DNA from: Aculops lycopersici
Taxonomy: Eukaryota > Arthropoda > Arachnida > Trombidiformes > Eriophyidae
NCBI GenBank assembly: GCA_015350385.1
Contig: WNKI01000001.1
Span: 7,279,433 to 7,343,432 of the forward strand
Direction of reading: 5' to 3'
DNA: 64,000 bases
The notes under the pieces: generated by a model
Databases searched by the model: none
The model's input: the letters and a program-made list of their open reading frames with translations, nothing else
Told to the model about the DNA's origin: nothing
Shown here: positions 29,379-40,451 of the stretch, piece by piece
Layout: every line of letters starts with the position of its first letter
How positions within the stretch are numbered: position 1 is the first letter of the stretch
Translations under genes and position numbers: made by a program

Positions 29379-32300
29379 TACAATCTAATAGTTATATGTT
29401 CTCTTATGAGAGAATATTAATACATGTAACTGAATAGATGGAGTCAAACCGAATATATGTAATGGGATCAGAAAGTGATCATTTGCCTCATGTGCTCGTT
29501 ACAGAACCCACACACGCCAGGCAAAGCATAACAAACAAAATTTCGATGAGCGAGCGAGCAATCCAATGGGGATTGTTGTGTTAGAAAGTGTGTGCACTTG
29601 CAAGGAGATAGGGGGAACAACCTCTGTCGTTCGACACGCCCACCTGCCTCGATCGTTTCTACATGTACATGAGTTTGGGTCACGCACTACAGGATCTTGT
29701 CGAAGTCGAATACGGTCTCTTTATGAATTGAATGAGCAGATAAAATAAGAGAGCCAAATCACGGTCAATGTTCAATTCTAAACTAACAGTAGGAGACGAT
29801 TGTTGTTTTCTAAGTTCCTCATTCTTTTCCATTGCGAGTCGCATATACCCACAATTCTAAAGCAAAAGACAGATCGAGAGAAGTGGAAAGATTTACCTAG
29901 AGAGACAATCAAATATTTCGAGCAGAGCACGAACTGCCCATCTAACAAGTAACCCCGACTAAACTTAAACCGCACGAGGCAAATAGTGTTGCGTCAATGG
30001 GCGCGACCGGCATTCGGTGGCTCAATAGGGTTGGTTAATATGGAGTTATTAAACCAGCTTGTGCCATCTAGCTTGCTAGCTCAATATTATTCTGTTGTTT
30101 TATGGGATCCATCCGTCCACTTTGTTTGCCATTACTGCCAACGATTTTTAGCTATTAACAACTGCATCTCAAATGTGAGTTGTTGTGTCTTCACTCTGTT
30201 GCTGCCAGCTCGCGGCGCTCCCATCTCACATAATAGGATCGTTTGTCCGCAGATCGCGTCGTCGACGTCGACTAACCTTTCGACTCCAAGTGAGCTAACT
30301 GAGTCTACCTGGGTTGTTTTAGTGGAGGCTAAGTGTCTGTTTGGTTAGATGTCTGGTCAGCGAGCAATGCACAGGCGATCCTGCCAAGCGGATGGAGTGA
30401 TCATCTAAAAGAACGGGTGGCCACTGGACGAGGAAAGTTTGAAAGTTGGACAGAGCTAGGGACAGAGCGAGAAAGCAAAGTCTTGGGGTTAAATGGAGCT
30501 CCTGGAATTACCTTCACCATTATACTTACTATTAAATATCGTTTGCTATTTATGACGACAATAATAACTACAGATAGAGAACGAGGATCAAGTATCACGA
30601 CTTTCGCTGTCAGTCAGTTTGTCCATCTCTGTTAGTCGTCGTCGTCGTTGTGGTCATCTTTGTAAGGTGTGAATACCAACCATTGGCAACAAGTGGTTGC
30701 TTGCGTATATCCAACCTTCCTCTCTTACCATTTGACCGCTGCAATTTCAAAGTCTAGATATAAACTCATCGACTGGATTGAAAGAAAGTCGGTCCGTTGG
30801 TCTTGTGGCCGAGTGATCTCATAGCAACTTTCTGATTACACGAGTTCAGGTATCGCTTCCACTCACTGCTGCTGCTGCTGCTGCTGCTTTAGGCTGGCAC
30901 CTTGAAAGGCTGCTCATTGTTGGCCGGCTCAATGATTCAATACCTTCAACATCTTAATCCCAATCAGACGAGTGAAGACCAATGACTTTGGATTGAAATG
31001 AACGAGAAGAAACTCCAAGGTATCGCTCGCCTGCTCGTCTGCCCATCTCATCTCATCTCATCTCGTCGAGTCTAGTCTTGTCTTGTCTTGTCTCGTCGAA
31101 ACCAGAAGCTGACCCTTCGCTGTAGTTGGAAATACTGACCAAACAAAACCAAACAACCGGACGCAAAGTTTACAGTAACCAACTGACTTTTACATGTCGA
31201 GTCGCCCTCAATGGCTCGTCTACCAATTGGTTTGTTTGGATTTGAACTTGAGGTAAGTGAGCTGAGACGAGTTGGCTGATGCTCACTGCTACTCGGCTTC
31301 CGATCCAACTAGTTGTCCAAGAATGAGCTAGCGAGAGATAGAGAGGAAAAAGATAGGTATAGATAGATAGGTAGATGGATAGAAGAAAAGAAAAAGAAGT
31401 CGCCGGCAGTTGAACTTTCTCTCCTTTCCTTTCGGGGTGAGAACGACGATATGCTGCTGCCGCCGCCATAGTTATCTAACCAAATGACTTCAAGTTCGGG
31501 GTGAAGTTAACAAACAGTTAGAAAAGGGTTTTACAATTAATCGGTTGCCAACCGCCAATCAATCTGTTTGTCGATTTTCTCCCTCGGCTTTGGTCTAATA
31601 TTTCACTTATCCTCTCGTTTGTAGCTTTGTAGCTCGAAATTTAAAGCAAACAAATCGACCATCAGCCAGCAGAAAGCAGCAACTTGTTGCTCTCCTCGTC
31701 CCGGCGCTAGCAGCATCCACAAATTAGCCGTGAGATCAGTGACTCGACAGGTTTGAGTGTGTCTGCATTGATGTTGGCCACCTAGTGTTGAGTTCACTAA
31801 CATTCGGCGTCCGGCTAGCTTGTGGTGCTCGATCAAGTGAGTGCCAAGCGAAGCTGCAAGCCATCGGCAAACTTTGACGGCCAACTTGCCAAGTTACCGC
31901 TAGAAGTTTGAAGTTAGATGGCCATGCAAACAAACCACATGAGCGGCGATAGTAGCAACAGCAGCGGTGTTATTGCTGACCAACTGATACTAACAAACAC
32001 CAACAACATCATTGCATTAAGATGAGGATGGTTACTTTCGCCAGGAACAATGACGACAACGAGAAAGCGAGAAGTACCAACATAACCTTAGCCTCTTGCG
32101 GCGATCAGCCGCTGTTCAGTGCGAAGCTCGTATCTTCCCTCTCTCTTCCTTCATCTTAGATCGTAGATTCAACTGGCAAGACCGTATATACCATCGACCT
32201 AACTGCCACTGATTGTCTATGCACACAACGGCAACAGCAACACACGGCCACTTGTAGCTCCCATCACCATTCATTGACTTGCGCCCACCAGCACCAGCAC

Positions 32301-34658
32301 CAACAGCAACAACAACTGATTGACTTTGGTGTCGCAATTGGCGCCAGACACTTGTTGCTCTCGCCAACAAGTGTGGCTGCAATGATCCCAGCGGCCAGAG
32401 AATGAGGCTGAAACGATTGCATATCTGGAGGTCGGCTTCGAGTGGAATGTATTCACTTGCACAAAGAGCGCTCATCTATTCAAGCAACGTGATGACAACC
32501 AACCAAATAACCAACCAACAAAAAAGCCAACCAACCAACCACCTGACTTTGTGTCCAGTCTTAAGAAACAACAAGCGATTTAGAGAGCGGAGACTAAAAA
32601 GATTCTTCTCATGGAGAGTGTGAGAATCTCACTTAAAGCTTGCCCATCAATTTGTAGTGTCTCACAATGTTACTCTAATTCCCCTGTACAATCGTATGAG
32701 TCGTCGGTTTTTATGAATGTGGCTACTCGGCAGCCAGGTAGCCAGCAACAAACAGAGAGTTGCTCGATGAGCTCAAGTTTGCGACTTGAAGCTGGAGCTC
32801 AAGATGAAGGATGATAATTACCCATTCATTTTTATGTTATGCCCACAAAACACGGGAATTCAGTGTGAGAGATTAAGCTCAAAAAACTATGAGCTCAAGT
32901 GTGAGTTACGCTAAGCTGAAAGAAGAGAAACGTTGCATATCTTTGCAACTTTGCGGTTTGGCTGCTGCTCGCAAAAGTTTGCGTACAAGACATTTGATTG
33001 TCCATCGGTCTGCTCGCTTGTCTATCTGACTGACCGTCTGTCTGTCGGTTGGTCGGTCTATCTGGTTGTCGAGTGAGTGAGTGAGAGAGTGAAACAAGAA
33101 CACTTGTTGCCTCTGTTGCCTGGGCGCTGAGCATCGTGCGGCCCAATTAGCTGGCAAAGTTGTGGCCGCGTTAAGCTGATGGAAGAGGAAAAGAGATGAG
33201 ATGAGTTCAGGGAGAGAGTGAGGGAGGGAAGTGGCAGCAGGGTGACGTCACACCCAGCGGCTGAGGGAGCTAATAAGTTTGAGTCGATTCTCTCAACTTT
33301 CACTCGGTTGGCTTCAATGGAAGCAGCCATTGAAGCTTTGAGAAAAGCATCAGCTTCCAAATGGCAAAATCGAGAGACACACTGAAAGAGGGAGTCACTT
33401 CCCATTGGCGTGATTACTCCTACATTGTAGCGATTGTATTGTTTTCCGCCAAAAAACACCAGCTTCCAATTCGCCAACCCGTGCAACAGGTTGTTGGATA
33501 GAGCCTTCGACGAGCATCCGGCGGACAAAGTTGGGGTTTGTTTTTTCTCTATTGAGGAGAAAGAATAGAAGCTAGAGGATGGTGCCCATTCTGCTTTGTA
33601 GTCGATGAGTCTGGCTCACGTGTTTCATCGTCGTCGTCGGTTTGCTATTGTGGTTCGCTAAGCTAGCTAGCTAGCTAGCCAGCTAACCAGAGGTAGAGAG
33701 AACAACACTCGCGTTAGAACTGACAAATTGGTTCTCTTTACACCACTACCTACTACCACCAAAACGCGCATACTTGTTGCTTGCACGTCTAGCATGAGAG
33801 ACGAGCGCAACAGGTTGCCAGTGGCTCGCGCGATGGTTTGGCACGCTCTATGCTCTTTGCTCCTGTAGGCGGAGTTTCTCTTTCCTCTCATTTCTAGCAA
33901 CTGGACGAGCGAGGTTCAGGTAAAAGGAAAGTCTATGGCGAATCTATCACTAGTTTAGTCGGCCAACCAACTAGTACCAGCAGTCTATGTGCTGTTATCT
34001 CTACCTTCAACACTGCCACTTGTGCCACAGTCACCACCACCGCTACTACCGCCAACAAGCTACAGGTGGATGACTCTCGATTTACCGTTAGTTTGTCGTG
34101 GCGTGAACTTGACTGCTTGGCGTTAGTTTAGTCTTCAATGTCAAAAGAGGCGAGGATATTTGTTATATCGGCGCCAGTGACTTACCATCTGCTCGCCACA
34201 AAAGTTATATTTGCCGTCGGAAGAGTTGCAAAATTTTCTTTTTCTCATTTGGACAACCGTTCTTGCGTTCAATTTCCACAACTTCAACCATTGGCACTTG
34301 TCAGAGCAACATCGAGTCAGTCAGTCAGTAAGAGTAGTGATAAAATTTCGAGGTTAGAGTAGTGAGTCCATTCTCTTTTTTGCAAGCCACAAAAACATCG
34401 CCCGAGAATCTGTTGGCAAGATTAGCTAAACGACGCGAGAGGAAGAGCTCAAGTTCATTGCCGAGAGTAAGGATCAACAAGTGTCTGTCCGGCGAGTAAC
34501 ATGAATGTGACATGTTTTAGAGGCAAGAAGAAAAAAGAAGAGAATCAAGTGAGAAGTTTATCAGACATCAAGTTTATTGGATTGTCAATCAATCAATCAA
34601 AGTGAGCAACATTTTTCAAGTAACTCAAATTGGGAATAACAAACAGACAAACCTCAAA
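29379..34658. other. Gene-poor region upstream of the NOX gene
   Basis: About 5.3 kb with no supportable gene. It contains many short simple-sequence blocks, for example CTCAT/CTTGT pentamers (about 31045-31100), CTG triplets near 30870-30887 and AGCT repeats near 33660-33680. It has a strikingly frequent nonamer ACYTGTTGC in either orientation (30686, 31682, 32350, 33102, 33483, 33772, 33807). The part nearest 34.6 kb probably includes the NOX promoter. Confidence 0.45.
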
Positions 34659-37600
34659 ATGTCGACAGCAAGCGAGCGGCGAAAAACGTGGCGTCGCTTG
34701 TCCATTTGGTTTTGTATAAATCTAATCATATTTGTCGTTTGTTATGTAAACTATCGCCTCCAATTAAAACACCGTTACCTGTACAGAACGTTGAGTGTAA
34801 GTATTCCCCCTCTTGCTCTTTTTAAATTACTGATCAAGTAGAAGAGAAGAAAGTCGTCGCCCCTCTTGGTTTGCGATGATAGACTTGCGCGCCATTAATA
34901 AACTTGCGTGTGATGGATGGAAAGTTCTAGTGGTCAGTTTGAGGTTTGCGTTCAAGTGCACATCTAACATTGCGTAACAGCCTCACGTCGATTCAATTTA
35001 ATTCGTGTGGATGTTAGTAATGAGCGGCCAGCAGGTAGACAGGCAAAGGAAAGGTAGAGAAGAGTAATGTCAAGATGACGACACTTGACACGAGCCAACA
35101 AGTTGGATGGCAACATTAACAGGTTGCTCTTGTTTGGACAAATCACCACCCGACTCTACGACAACTTGTTGCTTCGCTAGTTCCCAATCAATCAGTGTGG
35201 AGTGCAAAGCTGTCCACGTTTAGCACAGTGCGTAATGTAACGCAATGTAATAGTCGACTTGACTTTCGGATAGACTCTCGACACTTTGCATGCCATACTC
35301 TAAATTTACTCTGTCTGTCTCTCTATTTTATATACTTTTTCCTTTTTAGCACTACTCCCGTTGCTGATGCTCATAAACTCAAGCAACTCTTTGACAAACT
35401 CGTAGCAGACTGACCACTTGATTATGCGCTCAAGTTGCGCATTGTAGAGATAGAGATAGAGGGAGGGGGAGAGAGAAGAATGAATTATGGCCACCGCCGT
35501 TAACTGGACACACTTGAGAGTTTAATATTAGTATTGGTCTTTTTTCGTTTCGTCAAGATGATGGTTCGTTAACCTTCAACTCACTGGCTTGCTAGCTCTA
35601 GTTTTAGTCAAGTTTCGTCGGTCAGCTTACTCGACAAACTTCCAAAGACTTGACCAACCAACTAACCAAAATTTCGAACTGAAACTCTAAACGGCCGTGC
35701 TGATCTGTGATAATTGATGCGCTAACATTATCACCACAAACGCGCACACGAAACACCCAAATCTTAATCTAAATCCGTTAAATTTAACGGATGATAAACA
35801 AAACAAAAACTATCTACAGGTGGGCCTCTGTTTGTCACGCGCCGCTGCCATGGTTATAAACTTCAACTTGTTGCTCGTGTGGCTTCCAATGTGCAAGCAC
35901 TCGCTCACCCGCTTCGCCTGTTTGGCAACCAAAGCTTTGCGCCTCCAGGAATCGAGGAGACAGCAACTGATCGACAGGTTGTCGTGGTCGGCGGAGGCCA
36001 ATCAGGAGCCGTCGAGTTTTAAGGAAAAGTTCAAGTTCTTATTGCGAGACTCAATGCAAAGGTTTAATTTATACCTAATTAAGGCCAAAATGCACTCCAT
36101 CGATAGCTTTCTCCTAGCAGTGGACCATTGCACTTCGCTGCACACCACGTGCGCCACCACAATTACAATAGCCTCAGGTGAGTTCAATTAATTAACTAAC
36201 TAAAAAACTATCACTGTGATAGTCGATATCTTCATTCGACATCTAATATCCGTGAGAACTTGGAATCTCTCGGAGGATCAAAGTGTGACTTTGATTCTCT
36301 TTATTTGATATAAAAAATTACTAACTTGGTTCATTATAAAAAACACGCACACGCGCCTACCGCCACTACATCGACAGTAATCCACACCATTGCGCACCTT
36401 ATGAATGTGATAAATTTCTCGAACAAGTTCGATCCACTACTGGGCAACCTGAACATGGCCGAGTTCAGGGGCCAGAATCCGTTTCATTTGCTAGTATCAG
36501 GTAAGTGTATTAGTAGTTTTGGCTCAAGTTGTTTTTTATTAATATACTCAACGTTTGATAAGAGATCATGACTCTGGCTACCCTAATACGACTTCTGAGC
36601 TCATAAACTTGTCACCCACGAGCAACAGTTGGCTGAGCGACACTTAAACTCTACAGCGATTTGAGTGGTAATTGTGGAAGTTGTTTATCTGATAGGAAGG
36701 GAGCCGTCGACGGATTTGTTTACCCTTTGCCCCTAAACTTGCAGATTGCGACACGACAACCTATTGCACATAACAGCCACCGGTCTGTGAGGAATCGCCA
36801 CGCATCCGGCGTTCTTTTTCGTCAAACGAAAACGACAACAAATGATACACTTCGAACCGGAAGCCTCCCTCCATCATCCCGACAACTCTAATCTAAACTA
36901 ACCAACGTTTCCTTTCCCCTCCCCCTCCTCCCTAAAAACATGAAAATATTCTCCTGGAAAAATAGTACCTGGAATCACGGGAATACTGATGATTCTAATC
37001 CTTCTGCTGATGAGCCTCTCGTCTGTAAATCTCATTCGAAATTCATCCTTTGATTTGTTTCAACTATTCCACCGACTTTCAGTGATATTTGTCATCCTAC
37101 TCTTCCTCCACCCCTCCAGGTAAGTTTATACTATTTGTAATTACTTTCTAGAGAGTGCTCTGGAAAATGTGTCCTTTTCCACTCACGGCTGACCGGTTAG
37201 TGAAATTTTCCAGCCCCAATTTACTAACCAATTGAATCAAATCAACATAATCTAACCAATAGCCATGTGCTCAAGGAACAGAGTAACGTTGAGCGGCATC
37301 ATCCAGAGATTTGCTATGACCAAATGCTAGCCGGCTACAGAGATAGACTTCCTCTCAATGACAGTCTATTGCTTGTGAAGGATAAGGAGGAGGAGGAGGA
37401 GGAGGAAGGATTCACTCGGCTTCAAGGTCGTGCTGTCGGCACTTATCGTATGCATGACAACAAGGACGATAACCAAAACAACAACGGGACAACTGTTGCC
37501 GTTGGGAGAAGCAGTGGATATGATAACCAAGTGCAAGCTAGAACTAAAGTTGATCTCAAGCAAAAGCAAAAGCGAGAGGCGAGAGTGGGTCGCGAAACGC

Positions 37601-39565
37601 GCGACTCTTTAGTCCCAACTTCCAATGGCACCGGCGCCGCCACCTCAGCCACCGACCGAGAGGAAGCTAGGGAAGCGAGTGTGGTTGATATTACGAGAGC
37701 AGGAGGCAATCAACCAAGACAACAAGTGGCCAGTGGCGAGAATGCGCCACTTGATTTGAGGGTCAGCTCAAGTGTCGGCGACAGTGGTGGCAGCAGCAAT
37801 GGCAATGGCAATGGCAATAGTCATAGCAGTAGTCAGACAGGTGAACAGAAGCCTGACAGCAAGACCAACTCAACCACTACAACAAAGACCACCAACACCA
37901 CAACCACGAAATGTCTAGATTTATTTCCATTGTTTGTGGCCCAAAGTTCAATTTGCTGCTACGTATTGAGCTTTGGTCTCTCCTGCTACCTACTCGACTT
38001 GTTATTACGCAAATGGCGCCGCTCAAAGTGTCCAATTCAATTGTTACAAGTTTCGACGGATTTGGAGGGAAATTTGATTGAGTTAGTTATGAGCAACAAT
38101 CATCGTCGCTTTCGACATTGGTTACCTGGCCAGTTTGTCTATTTGAATTGCCCCCAGGTGGCCAGCTTCGAGTGGCACCCGTTCACAATTTCAAGTATGA
38201 ACACTGAGTCTGGTGGCCGCGAGTTTACCCTGCACATCAAAACAGGCGGCGATTGGACTAGGAAGTTGAGGCGCGAGCTAGAGTTGCGCAATGGAATTAG
38301 AATGGGGAGTAGTCGAGCAGATGATCGGAATTCAAAGTGTTTGTCTGAAATGGGCAAAAATTGTCACCACCACCACCGATCTAATAACATGATGACAACA
38401 GCCAAAAGTGGTCTATTCATAAACCATAAGCAATACTACAACCACAACAAACTCGAGCTGCCAGCAAACTTTGACTGCTACAACCAAAAGACGGGCAAGC
38501 TTGAGATTCAATGCACCCGCTTGGCCAGGCTACCGCCAACCTGTTGCTCTAGTGGTAAGAATGAGACCGACTTTAGTTTGGTTCAAGTGCGAGACTCAAA
38601 GTCACTGGTTGACTTTGATGACCAACAACGAGAGCAATACCTAGCAAATGACACCGCAATCATGTCGAATGCAAATCCCTACTCCGACTTGCACCTCTTC
38701 ATTGACGGACCCTTCCACTCGCCCTTCGAGCGGTTGCTCGATCAACAGGTATCTGTTTGCATTGCAAATGGCGTTGGCTGGACTGCGTTCTCCTCAGTTT
38801 TCCAATGCATCACTGCAACCAAGACGACGATTGCAAATAACAATCGAGTTTGGTGGTCGCCGACACTCGAAAGTTTTAAAAGCAACAGCGAAACAACAAA
38901 GACAGATACTAGAGTAGCTCTCGATGGAACAGGTGCCAGGATGGCAAATCTTTATCTCATGATCATAGTTACTAGCATCGAGCAGTTGAGACCATTCTAC
39001 AATTTGGCTCTCAATTATTTCTATCGCATGCAACACCAAGAAGAGGAGGATCCGGTGAGAGAAATTCGAGCCTTCATAACGCGATGTGAGTACATGTTTA
39101 TATCTCATCTCACCTTTACTCTTATCCATATAAATAATACTATACTAACGATATACTCTCAATTCTACTATGATAGCGACCAAAGAGGACCAAGATGTAA
39201 CCCGATTTTGTCGAGAGCAATCAAATCTCAGTGGCTGGATTCAGAATGACATTTTGCAGGTCAATCAAGTTTTCAGTATTCATTTTGGCAAGCCAAATTT
39301 CGAGCAATACCTAGAAAACTTCAGGTCGATTTACCTGAACAAAGAGCGCAAGATTTCAGTCTATTGCTGTGGCTCTTATCAAGTGAAGAGAGTGGTTAGG
39401 GATACTTGCTCTCAGTTGAACAAATCGACAAGGATTAAGGAAAAGAGACGAAATGATGATACTAATGCTAATGCTGGCGGTGGTTGTATTAATAGTAGTA
39501 GTAGTAGTAGTAGTAGTCAATCACTCAAACTGCCAATCTTCTCATACCACGAGGAAAACTTTTAA
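34659..39565 (+). CDS. NOX-family NADPH oxidase (gp91phox/NOX2-like), diverged
   Basis: Six exons were rebuilt from homology and GT-AG sites: 34659-34796, 35820-36177, 36378-36500, 36966-37119, 37263-39085 and 39177-39565, giving about 994 residues (human NOX2 has 570). NOX enzymes pass electrons from NADPH through FAD and two hemes across the membrane to make superoxide. Heme ligands are conserved: His154 and His168 (14 apart, in SLHTT and VIHTIAH) and His242 and His255 (13 apart, in FHRLSV and FLHPS). FAD binding is at LPGQFVYLNCP and HPFTISS (about 563). The NADPH region has DGPFHSPFE, GVGWTAFSS and YCCGS, and the end is ENF as in NOX2. About 200 low-complexity residues fill the loop between TM5 and TM6, and another insertion precedes the NADPH domain. 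The usual VTP is WTA. Confidence 0.85.
35773..35792. repeat. 20-bp perfect palindrome in NOX intron 1
   Basis: ATCCGTTAAATTTAACGGAT reads the same on both strands and ends 27 bases before exon 2 of the NOX gene, close to its splice acceptor. Confidence 0.7.
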
Positions 39566-39592
39566 ACTTTTAGAAATTTAGATTATTCTTCC

Positions 39593-39598
39593 AATAAA
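39593..39598 (+). terminator. Poly(A) signal of the NOX gene
   Basis: AATAAA 27 bases after the NOX stop codon (39565), supporting the chosen last exon and a very short 3' UTR. Confidence 0.75.
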
Positions 39599-39660
39599 CT
39601 CTTGATCAATTTTGTGATGTCAAAAAATGTTGTTGGTCGTTTCGATTTGACTTCTAAGAA

Positions 39661-40451
39661 CATAACAAAGTAGACCGCAGTCAAATATCACGCTTGATTC
39701 AAAAGTTATGGCCCTCGAGATTATGATGGGGCCTCGAGAGGTAGGTGAGTATGATTCCGGCAGCCTGCACTTGATCGAACCGGTAGAGGGTGCCCGATGA
39801 TAACTGCAAACTTACGAGGAACTTGACCAATTTTGGAATCTACTTCACATGTGGTTTCTTGTCGGGACCCCCGAGTACCTAGCGCCGCGAATCTCGATTG
39901 AGCTTAATCAGGGACATTAAGGCTGTGAAATACGCTTGGAATCCAATCTACAGATTGCACGGATCACGGCAAACAAAACCGTTTTTAGGTGACATCTAAA
40001 TTCCAGAAAATATACACGATAGCAGATATTCGAGACAACCGGATGCTCAGAATGTTGTTTTCAAGTCGATTGCAGGGTCTATTTGCCGTCTAGCTATCAT
40101 AACTTCGGAGTTAGAAGTGACATTTAGGAGCGGTTTTTTTCGTCTTGTTCAGCTCAATTTATTGGTTCGATTCTATGCACATCGGAGAGCCTCTGCATTC
40201 TTGATCAGGGAGCATTCAGACTTGCGTCGCTAGGTGGTCGAGGGGCCCGAGGGCGACTCGAATACGCGCTAGGTGTCAAAATTGAACCGAATCTGCGCAG
40301 GTGCCTAGACATATCCGGGAACCCTCTTCCGACCAGTTCAGATGCAGGGTGTCGGAATAGTGCTCACCCTCCTCTCGAGGCCCCATTATCACCTCGAGGG
40401 CCATAACTTTTGGATCAAGCGTGATATTTGACTGCGGTCTCTTTTGTCATG
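39661..40451. mobile_element. 791-bp foldback (long inverted-repeat) element
   Basis: The two ends are near-perfect reverse complements. From AGACCGCAGTCAAATATCA on the left (39672) and its complement ending near 40440, about 85 bases match at roughly 90 percent. The similarity continues inward at lower identity (ATTCCG-CA-CCTGCA, AGAGGGT-CCCG, CCTAGCG-CGC, AAAAACCG blocks) towards the centre near 40055. No transposase frame lies inside. The layout is that of a non-autonomous foldback or MITE-like element; I did not find a clear target-site duplication. A transcript would fold into a long hairpin. It lies just downstream of the NOX poly(A) signal. Confidence 0.75.

Noticed and set aside
33058..33528. 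156-codon minus-strand frame upstream of NOX
   Set aside because: Low-complexity Ser/Leu content from simple sequence; no family match.
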